Source of the DNA: Bdellovibrio sp.
Lineage (GTDB): Bacteria; Bdellovibrionota; Bdellovibrionia; Bdellovibrionales; Bdellovibrionaceae
DNA length: 34,497 nucleotides
Direction of reading: 5' to 3'
NCBI GenBank assembly: GCA_025359945.1
Contig: JANYDD010000040.1
Coordinates: 1-34,497 of the forward strand
The position numbers were made by a program, and so were the translations under genes. The notes under the pieces are model-generated. The model made no database searches and was not told the DNA's origin. It saw only the letters and a list, made by a program, of their open reading frames with translations. Shown here in pieces: positions 15,931 through 24,841 of this stretch; positions within the stretch are counted from its first letter, which is position 1, and each line of letters opens with the position of its first letter.

Positions 15931-18240
15931 CTATTGGCCGTTTCCCATCGTTTTTGGGACTTCAGTCTTGAACTGAATTAAATCGCGCCAAAGAACGTGA
16001 TTTAACCGAACCCGACCTTCATCAAGCACCCGATACAAAATTGAATTTCTTAGGATCGCTTTCACGTAAAAACTGGTTTCGTACCAGGGTAATTCGTCAA
16101 ACCACATCTCGTCGCTGGGTTCTGACGAAAATCTTTTAGCGTCGCTAAAAACGTCGGGTCTAGCTTTAGTGAAAAACCCCATTCGCGTCGGTCCTGCGTT
16201 ATAGGCCGCCAAGCCTAGGGGTACAGAACCACCGAACTGCCGAATCATTTTCCCGATATAATAGGTTCCCATTTTTATATTGGTGGCAGGCCGGTACACA
16301 TCCTCGGGGATTTGAACTCCTTGTAGCTTCAGCTCTTGAGAAACCTCTAAGGCTGTTGGTGGAATCAACTGCATTAATCCCAACGCCTGCGATGTGCTGA
16401 TCGCTTTGACCCCAAACGCGCTTTCCTGCCGAATTAAGCTTTTGACTAGCAGCGGGTGAAGTTCAGATCGCGCGGACTCTTGCTCGATTAAGTTTGAAAA
16501 TATTTTTGGAAAACTAAGCCGAATTAAATCCAGACTGCGTAGCTCGGGCGCTTGGTCCGAGGCTTCGTTGATAAATCGGATGATGGTGGGAAAAGCTTGG
16601 GATGCATAAAGTTCCATGGATACCAAGGCCCGAATCTGCGGAATTTTAGGAATTGGTAAATCCACGATCTCGCTTTGGGCCTCGTCGAACCATTCATTCT
16701 GAGAAAGAAAGTGAATTCGGTCCCAAATTTTTTTCTGATAAGAAGTTAAATATAAATTTCCCTTCAAGGTCAGCGGCGCTTTCATACTTTCGGGCCACTG
16801 GTAAACGTTGTCTTCTTTTTCTGCCCGCAATCGAATCCCGTAGTACGAAAATGGATAGCGGCCGATGATTTGATCTCGCTCAGTCACGCTGCGATCGTTT
16901 TTTGTTTTCTGCAGGCTTCGAACTAGCCAATACCTAGCTGAAAGCTCGTAACGATCTGCATTTTTCATATTGAGAAGACGCTCAAAGGTCGCGATTGCGC
17001 TGGAAAATTGCTCTTGTCGAAAGTGACAAAGCCCTAAGCGAAAAAGAACTTCCTGAAAATCTTCACCGCCCGAATGAAAAGCCACGTATTTTTCAAAAAG
17101 AATTTCGGCCTTTTTGTATTGCCCCAAAAACTGGTAAGACCGCCCGCCCAAATACAAAGCGGTGCTCAGCAGCGGCGAAGTTTTATTCCGTTCTAAAATC
17201 TGGGTTGCAAGATTTGCAGTTAAATCAAAATCACTTCGTCGATGTAACGACTTCAGCCAATCGATCGAGCGAACTGGATCCACTTGCGCTGCATTCAATA
17301 AAAGCCGTTCGCGAAACGATTTGAACTTTTCTTGAGTCTTTGGATCGTTGATAGAGACCAAGAGATCAAACATTTTTCCCGATACCGAAGTCACCCATTT
17401 GCCATTCGGAAGCGCGCTTAAATATTCGACGGCATCCTGCGAATAGGCCAAGGCATCGGTCGCCTGAAGACTTTGCGCAAAACGTTTTTCAAATTTTATT
17501 TCTTCTTCTGAAGTTGTTCTCACTGAAGATTCTGGGGATTCTGGGGATTCTGGCGTTTCTGGGGATTCTTGTCGATGGGCCGGGGGAACCACTGCCGCGG
17601 CACTTTTACCTTGGAATTTTGCGATCTTTGAACTTAAATCTCCGGCAGCCTTTGATTCTTTTTCACCGAGGCTCAACTGACAAAAATATTCAGCCTGGCT
17701 GTTTTTCTTTTGATCCCATGCTGTTTGTGCAAGCTCTAGATACAGCCACGCTTTAGTGTCTTTATCTAAACGATCGTAAGCTTCGAATAGTTTTTGAATT
17801 TGCTGCTCGCGAATCGATTCAGGAGCTTCTTGGATCAGGTTTTTACGCAAAATCACCATTCGTTTAAAAAGCGAATTTCTTGCAGGCCCTTGAAGAAAGA
17901 ACTCAGGCTTTGTATCTAGCGTTTTTAAAACCTGAACTTGCTGCGGGATGGATTCAGCTTCGGTGGCGCATTGAAGCCAAGTGTTCAAAATCCACGGCTG
18001 CATAGCCGGAAGGTGGCCCCAAACCTTTTGCGCAGATTGAGCGCAGGGTCCCCATTTCTTTTCGTTTTGCAAAATTTTGAGCTTAAAAAACTCGGCGTTT
18101 TTATTTACAGAAATAGTCTTAGCGGAAGTCAGTTTTTGAACAAAAACTAGAGGCAATGATTCTGCTTGAGCCAAAGGGCCGCACGACAATGCCGCCACAA
18201 AAAAAAGAGGAGATAAAATAAAATAATCAAGAGTTCGCAT
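15931..18240 (-). CDS. Slt70-like soluble lytic murein transglycosylase
   Basis: The 769-residue protein has a signal peptide (cleavage likely near AQA, residue about 26), a long helical region with TPR-like repeats (for example around SALYLGGRSYQFLGQYKKAEILFEKY), and a C-terminal SLT domain. Catalytic Glu606 sits in LIRQESAFG, followed by ALGLMQLIPPTA and LAAYNAGPTRM. This matches the doughnut-plus-catalytic-domain plan of Slt70, with an extended N-terminus. A short Pro-Glu-Ser stretch is encoded by 9-bp repeats at 17528-17572. AGGAGA precedes the ATG. It begins 32 bases after batD and is probably cotranscribed with the Bat operon, which would link cell-wall remodelling to it. Confidence 0.9.
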   Translation of the reverse strand: MRTLDYFILSPLFFVAALSCGPLAQAESLPLVFVQKLTSAKTISVNKNAEFFKLKILQNEKKWGPCAQSAQKVWGHLPAMQPWILNTWLQCATEAESIPQQVQVLKTLDTKPEFFLQGPARNSLFKRMVILRKNLIQEAPESIREQQIQKLFEAYDRLDKDTKAWLYLELAQTAWDQKKNSQAEYFCQLSLGEKESKAAGDLSSKIAKFQGKSAAAVVPPAHRQESPETPESPESPESSVRTTSEEEIKFEKRFAQSLQATDALAYSQDAVEYLSALPNGKWVTSVSGKMFDLLVSINDPKTQEKFKSFRERLLLNAAQVDPVRSIDWLKSLHRRSDFDLTANLATQILERNKTSPLLSTALYLGGRSYQFLGQYKKAEILFEKYVAFHSGGEDFQEVLFRLGLCHFRQEQFSSAIATFERLLNMKNADRYELSARYWLVRSLQKTKNDRSVTERDQIIGRYPFSYYGIRLRAEKEDNVYQWPESMKAPLTLKGNLYLTSYQKKIWDRIHFLSQNEWFDEAQSEIVDLPIPKIPQIRALVSMELYASQAFPTIIRFINEASDQAPELRSLDLIRLSFPKIFSNLIEQESARSELHPLLVKSLIRQESAFGVKAISTSQALGLMQLIPPTALEVSQELKLQGVQIPEDVYRPATNIKMGTYYIGKMIRQFGGSVPLGLAAYNAGPTRMGFFTKARPDVFSDAKRFSSEPSDEMWFDELPWYETSFYVKAILRNSILYRVLDEGRVRLNHVLWRDLIQFKTEVPKTMGNGQ
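17528..17572. repeat. 9-bp tandem repeat inside the slt-like gene
   Basis: The 9-base unit GATTCTGGG occurs about five times in a row (units at 17528, 17537, 17546, 17555 and 17564), the last three with small changes. On the coding strand it encodes a Pro-Glu-Ser linker. The unit length keeps the frame, so copy number can vary without breaking the gene. Confidence 0.85.
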
Positions 18241-18272
18241 TTGTAAGGTCTCCTGTTTAGCCGAGGATTTTT

Positions 18273-20297
18273 TTAAAAGCGAGCCACTTTTTCTAAAATG
18301 TGGTAAGCTTCTTTTTTCAGCTTGCGAAAATTATCTTGGAATAACATTTGGCTTCTTGCGGATTCACCAGCAAACGCCAGGATTTCCATTTGCCGAAAAT
18401 TATTTTTTAGCGAAGCTTCAAACTCATTTCTAAAACTGGGAGGTAGAACCGCTAAAATCTGATCCAAATCCTTGGAAGCTGATTTTTTTTCCGAGATATC
18501 GCCTAGCTCGCCCAAAGCCCAATAATACAGATTGATAATTTCACCCGCTTGCCGGTGCGCTTCTTGGCTTGCGTCTGAACCTTTTATTTTCTCAAGGGCT
18601 TTCCATTTTTTTCGCAAATAATCGATCATTTTGCGTTTGGCGCTGGGCTCGCTCAAATCGCGGCGCCATTTCCATATTAGCAAGATCAAACCCAACACTC
18701 CAAAAAAATAAGTCATCCAGATTTGCATAGATTCACTAAAAACTCCGGGGGCCGAGGCGTTCAGAATCAGCGCTGGTAATTGCGGGGCCTGGGGCGCTTT
18801 TACATCGGTGCTGGTGCTGCCGTTGGCAGTAGTGCTAGAACTAGTACCGCCCTGGCCCTCGATAATTTGCACTGCAAATTCTTGCGTCTGTTGCGAATAA
18901 TATTTTTTGGTTTTTGGATTAAAGAAACTAAAACTCATCGCTGGGATTTTCAGTTCGCCCTTTGAACGAGGAATCATCAAAAGCTCGAACTGCTTGAAAC
19001 TAGTTCCGTCAGGCGAAAATTTGGATTCACTTTTGGTGTCGTAAAGTTCAACAGCGGCTGGAAGGGTCATCGGCGGAAGCTCGATCAGTTTAGCATTTCC
19101 AGTTCCTTGAAATTTGACCTTTACAGAAAAAGGCTGGTTCAATAAAAACTTTTGCCCCTCGATCGCGACCTGAACGGTGAATTCTCCGACGGCGCCTGAA
19201 AAATCTTTCGGCTTATTATCGATCGGCAATGGCTTTACATTGACCGAAACTCGCTCGGAACTTCGAGTATACGCATAGGCCTGTCCAAAGCCCGTGTGAA
19301 TCTTAGCTTTGACTTTGTATTCATCAATGGCCGATGTCCCGGGTTTTATCGGAAACAACGCGTGTGTGGCCAGTAGCGCCCGACGAAAAGTCACGCCGTT
19401 GATGACCTCGGTGGCAAAATTAAGCGCTGGAACTTCTTCAATGGCCTCTTTCCAGAAGCCCTTCAGATCCGGAAATTTTAGTCGATCTAAACTTAAAATT
19501 TGGCCACGAGTATAAATATACCACGAAGCTAGAATTTGTTCGCCCTCGAACACTTCCCGTTTGTCGACGTCCACTTGAATAAAAAATGTTTCCTTTGCGT
19601 TGGTCGCCGATGGGGGATTTTTTAAACCCCGTCCCAATGGGGGGCCTGCGAAATTTTCTAAATCGGGTTCCACTAGACCGTGCCGTTGTAATAATTGTTT
19701 GAAGAGCTGCTCGGTAGGGTCGCCCTCGTCGTCGCTGGGAAAAGTTTGCGGCGCTTGTTGCCTAGGCATTTGTTGACCGGCGACGACTTCGACAGTGAAT
19801 GGTTTGGTTTGAAAATCTTTTCCATCGACGCTGACCGTGATCGCAGGGACGGCCAGTGTTCCCATCCGTTGCGGTTCCATTTTAAAGACAAATTTTTTGG
19901 TGACGACGGTTTTGAATTGCATTCCCCCGCGAGCAGGAACCAATTGACTGGCTTGATTTGAAAACTCGCCTTGACTGATAAGTCTTGCCCCATCGATCTG
20001 TGGCTGAGCAGGCGCGCTGACATCGACGGACTGATCGTTCAAAACCGTCACAACTAAATCAAAATTTCTTCCCAATGCCACTTGTGCGGCGCCACCGTTG
20101 ATTGCGCTTTCGACTTTAACCTGCGCCCACACCACCGATGTTTGATAGAAAACCAGAGATAAAACGACCGTTGAACCCTTTAACCATCGAGAAGTAACGC
20201 GATTGAAAAATTGAAGTGCTCTGTTGCCATTTTGCCCGACCAGACCAGCGGTCTGCGCGCACGTTTGTTGATGGGCCTGTTCACCAATCTTTGTCAC
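18273..20297 (-). CDS. batD: BatD (oxygen tolerance) protein
   Basis: BatD is the large membrane-anchored periplasmic member of the Bat aerotolerance system, which links to stress resistance in several bacteria through an unknown mechanism. The 674-residue protein has an N-terminal hydrophobic segment (about residues 41-58, likely signal cleavage after VWAQ), beta-rich repeats (NQPFSVKVKFQGTGNAKLIELPPM is typical), and a C-terminal transmembrane helix (about 537-556) with a cytosolic helical tail. The start is GTG at 20297, with AAGGAG seven bases upstream, inside the end of batC (17-base overlap). The region before the signal segment is rather long (about 40 residues), so a later start is possible. 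Confidence 0.88.
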   Translation of the reverse strand: MTKIGEQAHQQTCAQTAGLVGQNGNRALQFFNRVTSRWLKGSTVVLSLVFYQTSVVWAQVKVESAINGGAAQVALGRNFDLVVTVLNDQSVDVSAPAQPQIDGARLISQGEFSNQASQLVPARGGMQFKTVVTKKFVFKMEPQRMGTLAVPAITVSVDGKDFQTKPFTVEVVAGQQMPRQQAPQTFPSDDEGDPTEQLFKQLLQRHGLVEPDLENFAGPPLGRGLKNPPSATNAKETFFIQVDVDKREVFEGEQILASWYIYTRGQILSLDRLKFPDLKGFWKEAIEEVPALNFATEVINGVTFRRALLATHALFPIKPGTSAIDEYKVKAKIHTGFGQAYAYTRSSERVSVNVKPLPIDNKPKDFSGAVGEFTVQVAIEGQKFLLNQPFSVKVKFQGTGNAKLIELPPMTLPAAVELYDTKSESKFSPDGTSFKQFELLMIPRSKGELKIPAMSFSFFNPKTKKYYSQQTQEFAVQIIEGQGGTSSSTTANGSTSTDVKAPQAPQLPALILNASAPGVFSESMQIWMTYFFGVLGLILLIWKWRRDLSEPSAKRKMIDYLRKKWKALEKIKGSDASQEAHRQAGEIINLYYWALGELGDISEKKSASKDLDQILAVLPPSFRNEFEASLKNNFRQMEILAFAGESARSQMLFQDNFRKLKKEAYHILEKVARF

Positions 20298-21039
20298 GAG
20301 GTTGCTCCTTGGTTTCTTTTTTATTGAAATCTCTTCGAGCTCGCTGCTCTTGCTGGCGAATTTCCGATAAAATTTTATTTACATCGCTTTGATCAAGTTC
20401 TTTACTTTCAAATTTTTTCGGCTGAGGTCGATTTTTTTTGTATTCTTTGCCCTCTTTTTCTTTGGGGTCCTTGGGATCTTTTTTGGGATCATTTTTTGGA
20501 TCTTTTGACTGGTCTTTTTTATCCTGATCTTTTTCATCACCCTTTTTATCTTCGGGGTTGGGTTTTTCGCCCTTGGATGAACCCTGTTTCTGCTGCTGGA
20601 TCAGAAGTTCGATATTTGTTTTGGTTTCTACACTTTCAGGATTTTCGGACAAGGCTTGTTGATACTCTGCCAAAGCTTCAGGGATTTTTTTCTGCCTTCC
20701 AAAAAGCTCGCCCAAATTAAAATGCCCTGCAAATTGAATCCAAGAACTTGAATCCATCCTGAGCGCGGTCTCATAAAATTTTTGAGCTTTATCGGGATCT
20801 TTTTCTAGCAGACTGACCAAACCTAAATTAATTTGAACTTCGGATGCGTTAGGAGCTTCTCGCAAAGCTTCTAGAAAATAATTTTTGGCCTCGAGCGTGC
20901 GACCTTCTTTCAAAAGCAATCCGCCCTGGTGATTAAGCCGTGTCGCTTTTAAAGACTGCCCTTGAAGCTCTAACCACGAAGGCAACGCGGCTGCCGTTGT
21001 GCAGATTAAAGAAAAGACCAAGAAAAATCCGGCCATCAT
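20281..21039 (-). CDS. batC: BatC-like TPR protein
   Basis: The 252-residue protein has a signal peptide and three or so TPR repeats (about residues 35-150, for example AKNYFLEALREAPNASEVQINLGLVS in part). A strongly charged K/D/P/E-rich stretch follows (about 155-205), and the tail ILSEIRQQEQRARRDFN ends in KDW. This tail with terminal KDW is characteristic of BatC/BatE-type TPR proteins that accompany the VWA proteins. It overlaps batB (ATGA) and batD. The charged linker is low complexity and probably disordered. Confidence 0.85.
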   Translation of the reverse strand: MMAGFFLVFSLICTTAAALPSWLELQGQSLKATRLNHQGGLLLKEGRTLEAKNYFLEALREAPNASEVQINLGLVSLLEKDPDKAQKFYETALRMDSSSWIQFAGHFNLGELFGRQKKIPEALAEYQQALSENPESVETKTNIELLIQQQKQGSSKGEKPNPEDKKGDEKDQDKKDQSKDPKNDPKKDPKDPKEKEGKEYKKNRPQPKKFESKELDQSDVNKILSEIRQQEQRARRDFNKKETKEQPRDKDW

Positions 21040-22088
21040 AGATTAACCTCGAATCGACCTTTCCAGAACCGCGATTTCTTCTTTCGATCCGAGCGAAAAA
21101 TTTCCAGTAGGGCCACGCCGATCGCAAGCATCAAGAAAATTTGATAATTTTCCTCGAACTGGACGACCATCTCGCTTTGGATTTGCGATTTTTGAAGTGC
21201 TTCCAGATCAGAGACAATTTTTTTAATGTGATCGCCAGCAAAAGCAGCGTGGTAAAAAGTACCCCCGGCAGATTCTGAAATCTTTTTTAAAAATTCACCT
21301 TTGACGGTGGTCAGAATGGTTTTTCCTTCGCGGTCTTTTTTATAGCCCCGCAAAAATCCGCTATCATCGCGTTCGGGGATGGGTGCGCCTTTTTCCGTTC
21401 CGTAAGCCAAAGTAAAAATCTTGATCTTTTTTTCTTCAAGTTTTTTAGCCACATCAAACGCGCCAGGTTCGTGGTCTTCACCGTCGGACGCCACGACGAT
21501 GGCTTGAGTCAAACGTTGCGATTCTTCGCTGCCACGCTCAAGCGCTTCCATGGCCTCTCGTAAAGCCGCGCTGACATTGGTCCCCTGACTGCTGACCGAG
21601 GTAGTGCCCAGCGAATCAATATACATTTTCAAAGCGACCGGGTCCGAGGTCAACGGCGATAGCAGGCTTGCCGAACCCGCAAACGCAATCAGTCCAATGC
21701 GGCTTCCGGGAAGCAAATCCGTCAACCGATTCATTTCATTTTTTACTTGTTCCAATCGATTGGGGTTAACATCTTCGGCCATCATACTTTCTGAGACGTC
21801 GACGACCAACATCAGTTCTATACCTTGGGTGGAAATCTTTTCGCGTTTGCCACCCGACTGACAGCGCGCCAAAGCCAAAAGTGCCAACACTACAGTGAGA
21901 AATAGCAGAAAAGAATTTATCTTTCTGGCCTTTAAAGAAACCTCTTGAGTTAAAAACAAAAAATTCTTTTCGACGGGGAAAAAAGATTTTAATTTTTTCC
22001 AGTGATAATTTTGCAAAAAAAGCGCGCCCAGGTAAAAAGCTAAAGCGCCAAAAATCCAGATGAGGCTTTGAGGGTTTTCCCATCTCAT
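21036..22088 (-). CDS. batB: BatB, VWA-domain membrane protein
   Basis: The 350-residue protein has two N-terminal transmembrane helices (about residues 8-25 and 58-75), a VWA domain (about 90-300) and a C-terminal helix near residue 318. The metal-ion adhesion site is intact: DVSES for DxSxS, a downstream Thr in SSQGTNVS, and SDGED. VWA proteins of this group are thought to form a membrane complex worked on by the MoxR ATPase. The start overlaps the batA stop as TAATG. Confidence 0.92.
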   Translation of the reverse strand: MRWENPQSLIWIFGALAFYLGALFLQNYHWKKLKSFFPVEKNFLFLTQEVSLKARKINSFLLFLTVVLALLALARCQSGGKREKISTQGIELMLVVDVSESMMAEDVNPNRLEQVKNEMNRLTDLLPGSRIGLIAFAGSASLLSPLTSDPVALKMYIDSLGTTSVSSQGTNVSAALREAMEALERGSEESQRLTQAIVVASDGEDHEPGAFDVAKKLEEKKIKIFTLAYGTEKGAPIPERDDSGFLRGYKKDREGKTILTTVKGEFLKKISESAGGTFYHAAFAGDHIKKIVSDLEALQKSQIQSEMVVQFEENYQIFLMLAIGVALLEIFRSDRKKKSRFWKGRFEVNL

Positions 22089-23095
22089 TAAGGGGTTCTC
22101 CTTAAAAGCGTTAAATTCAGTAGCCAGCCCAAGACATACAACAGGATTCCGATCACCACGAAAAAGGGAAATTCCTCGTGGTATTTTTTAAACTGATTGA
22201 TATCGATTTTTGTTTTCTCAAGCTGGTTGATCTCGTTAAAAATTTTTGGCAACGAATCTTCTTGCGATGCTCGGTAAAACTTGCCGCCGGTTTCTTGCGC
22301 CATTCGACCTAAAAGGCCTTCGTTCACGGTGCTCTCAAAAGGCTGATACGATTTAACTTCTCGTCCAAAAAAATCTTTGCCAAAAACCGGAATGCTGGTG
22401 GGGCCATCTCGACCAATTCCGATCGAGTAAATTTTGATGCCATAGCCCTTGGCGATGGCTAAGCCGGTTTCGGGATCGATGGTTCCAGAATTATTTTCTC
22501 CGTCGGTCAGAAAAATTATCACCCGAGATTTAGCCGTTGATTCTTTCAGGCGGCCGGCGGCATTGGCCATCGCGACACCTAAAGCCGTGCCATCTTTAAT
22601 TCTAGTTTTACGGGCGGTCGAGATCCCGCTGACTCGATCCAACAACAAAGGGTAATCTAAAGTCAGCGGCACCAGGGTAAAAGATTCTCCGGCAAAAATC
22701 ACAACGCCGATTCGATCGGAAGTTCTTTTTTCGATAAATTTCTTTAAGGTTTCTTTCGCTGATTCAATACGATTCAGCGGCTTCATATCTTCGATCATCA
22801 TTGAATCGCTGATATCCAAGGCGATCACGATATCAATTCCGTCGGTGTTCTTTTTTACTTTTTCTGAAGTCGTTTGCGGTCGAGCCAAAGCCACCACGAA
22901 AAAAACCAAAGCCGCCCATTTAAAAAGTGTTGGCGCTTTTTTAAAGCGCAATCGCCAAGAATTGTTTTTGGGCCAATCCGCAGTTGACGAAAACGGTAGA
23001 CTTGATCTTTTTTTTTCACCGCGCAAAAACCAAAACCCGAAAAGGCCGATCAGCGGGATGAGTAAAAAAAGAAATTCTGGATCGTGAAACGTCAT
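22088..23095 (-). CDS. batA: BatA, VWA-domain membrane protein
   Basis: The 335-residue protein has the same plan as BatB: two N-terminal helices (about residues 8-25 and 58-74), a VWA domain with DISDS, a Thr in IKDGTALG and LTDGENNSG, and a C-terminal helix near 310-330. The start was set at ATG 23095 because it forms an ATGA overlap with the stop of the preceding gene and gives the usual MTFHDPEFL opening; a longer reading from 23140 would only extend into that gene. BatA and BatB are paralogues and probably partners. Confidence 0.92.
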   Translation of the reverse strand: MTFHDPEFLFLLIPLIGLFGFWFLRGEKKRSSLPFSSTADWPKNNSWRLRFKKAPTLFKWAALVFFVVALARPQTTSEKVKKNTDGIDIVIALDISDSMMIEDMKPLNRIESAKETLKKFIEKRTSDRIGVVIFAGESFTLVPLTLDYPLLLDRVSGISTARKTRIKDGTALGVAMANAAGRLKESTAKSRVIIFLTDGENNSGTIDPETGLAIAKGYGIKIYSIGIGRDGPTSIPVFGKDFFGREVKSYQPFESTVNEGLLGRMAQETGGKFYRASQEDSLPKIFNEINQLEKTKIDINQFKKYHEEFPFFVVIGILLYVLGWLLNLTLLRRTP

Positions 23096-23964
23096 GCTTT
23101 GAACCTTCGATAAAAAACTTCGACAGAAGAAGCTAACCATGCCGCCAGTTTTTCAAAATCGCCTAGCGCTGTCTTTTGCGATTGTTTAAGGGACTGGACT
23201 ATAATTTCGAACTCTTTATAAAAAACTTTTAATTTTAAAACTTCCTGAGGCTCGGTTTTTCCGAATTGGCTCTCGATCCAAGCTAGGGCCTGGCTAGAAT
23301 TTTTTGGTCGCTTTTTAAAAGCGCCGATTCGGCCTAAAAAAAGATGAAAGTTGTTTTGAATTTCTAAAAGTATTTTTAAGGTTTCCTCATTTTTTTTCTG
23401 AAAAAGACTTCGACGTAAATCCATCAGCAAAAACTTTTGATTCTTGGAAAATTCTCGAGATGCAAAGCTTGCTTTAGGAAGCTTTAATATTTCTTGGCGA
23501 AAATCCCTGCGCCGTCGCCAATCTTTCCAGATTGCTATACCTACGACAGCCAAAAAAATCAGGCCTCCCAAAAGCGACCACCAATAAACTCCCGAAAGCC
23601 TTAACCCCAACGGTCCCACCGGGCCAAAGGGTTCGGGTGGGGGCTTTTGTGGATCGATCACCGACGTGACTTGAAAAGCTGGAATTTGCAAGACTTCAGA
23701 ATGGACAGCGTCGACCACTTGCAGATTTTTGATTTCGTGTTGGCCCACTAAGTAACTGGTGACCAACAATTTTATTTCGTCGGCTGAAACGCTTTCTGGG
23801 TGAATCAACTTGACCTTGTATTGGTCTTCCGGAGACAGCCTAAGCTCCATCAATGACGGATTCCAATCCTGATAGGATTGGCCTTCAGCCTTGGGGCAAA
23901 TCAGGTAAAACAAATCTCCGACTTGCAAGGCTTTAGAGTTTTTCTGTATCTGACACGCGACCAT
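23092..23964 (-). CDS. Bat-operon membrane protein of unknown function
   Basis: The 290-residue protein has no obvious signal peptide. Its N-terminal half (about residues 1-120) looks beta-rich, then a proline stretch (PQKPPPEPFGPVGP) leads into one transmembrane helix (about 129-146). A basic segment WKDWRRRRDFRQ and a helical, probably cytosolic C-terminal half follow. Single-helix proteins of similar layout occur at this position in Bat operons, between the DUF58 and VWA genes (DUF4381-like), and the match here is by position and layout only. It overlaps the DUF58 stop as TAATG and the batA start as ATGA, so it is translated with both. Confidence 0.75.
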   Translation of the reverse strand: MVACQIQKNSKALQVGDLFYLICPKAEGQSYQDWNPSLMELRLSPEDQYKVKLIHPESVSADEIKLLVTSYLVGQHEIKNLQVVDAVHSEVLQIPAFQVTSVIDPQKPPPEPFGPVGPLGLRLSGVYWWSLLGGLIFLAVVGIAIWKDWRRRRDFRQEILKLPKASFASREFSKNQKFLLMDLRRSLFQKKNEETLKILLEIQNNFHLFLGRIGAFKKRPKNSSQALAWIESQFGKTEPQEVLKLKVFYKEFEIIVQSLKQSQKTALGDFEKLAAWLASSVEVFYRRFKA

Positions 23965-24839
23965 TATTTTTTCTTTCTACTTTGAAAAAATTCAATCAAT
24001 GGATCTGAAATATCCTGCTGAGTGTTGACAGAAATTAGATCGACCTGACATCGGCGTAACTTTTTTTTCAATTCGGCAGTTTGCTTTTCGTGCTTTTTTT
24101 GAAAAATCGCTTGCAGCGCACCTGAACTGGAATCCACCGTCGCGAGCTCGCCGGTTTCAAGATCTCTAAAATCAATCAATCCCAAAGACGGCGGTTGAAT
24201 CTCGAAAGGATCTTCGATTTGAACCGCAATCACGTCGTGTTTTCTGGACAATTGAGCCAACGCATATTCGTATTTGTCCGTCTGAAAATCAGAAAGGACC
24301 ACGATGATACTTCGTTTTTTTTGAAGACCCAGCAAATGATGAAGCGCTTTCGAAAGATCCGTCCCTTTGGATTTGGGTTTAAAATAAATGAGATCGCGCA
24401 AAATTCGATGGATTTGACCCCGACCTTTTCGCGGTGGAACATAGTGCTCGATAATGTCCGAAAATAATAATAATCCCACTTGATCGCGATTTTTTTGCGC
24501 ACTCCAGGCCAGTAAACACGCAAGCTCGGAGAGCGCTTGCGATTTTAATTTCTGGCCGCTGCCAAAATCTGCCGATCCACTGACGTCGACGGCCAAGATC
24601 AACGACAGTTCTCGCTCTTCTTCATATTTTTTAATGTAGGTTTTGCCAGTTCTTGCCGTCAGTGCCCAAGAAATTGATCGCACATCGTCGCCCGGAACGT
24701 ATTCGCGAAAATCTGAAAAAGTCATTCCTTGGCCTTTAAACACAGTTTTGTATTCACCCACCAAAACACTGTTGACCAATTTTCGCGTCGAGAGCTCGAG
24801 CATGCGGACTTTTTTAAGAACTTCTTTGGGTATCGCCAA
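23964..24839 (-). CDS. DUF58 protein of the MoxR-Bat system
   Basis: The 291-residue DUF58 protein carries the family block FREYVPGDDVRSISW followed by YIKKYEEERE, and a VWA-like core with DVSGS and VVLSDFQ. No transmembrane helix is apparent, so it is probably cytosolic. Such proteins are regular partners of MoxR AAA+ ATPases. The start is TTG at 24839, two bases after the moxR stop with GGAGG about ten bases upstream; an ATG at residue 13 (MLELSTRK) is an alternative. It is the second gene of the operon. Confidence 0.9.
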   Translation of the reverse strand: MAIPKEVLKKVRMLELSTRKLVNSVLVGEYKTVFKGQGMTFSDFREYVPGDDVRSISWALTARTGKTYIKKYEEERELSLILAVDVSGSADFGSGQKLKSQALSELACLLAWSAQKNRDQVGLLLFSDIIEHYVPPRKGRGQIHRILRDLIYFKPKSKGTDLSKALHHLLGLQKKRSIIVVLSDFQTDKYEYALAQLSRKHDVIAVQIEDPFEIQPPSLGLIDFRDLETGELATVDSSSGALQAIFQKKHEKQTAELKKKLRRCQVDLISVNTQQDISDPLIEFFQSRKKK

Positions 24840-24841
24840 GC

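Noticed and set aside
17528-17572. Tandem repeat considered as a CRISPR-like or regulatory array
   Set aside because: Units are 9 bases without spacers and encode an in-frame Pro-Glu-Ser linker, so it is a coding minisatellite.
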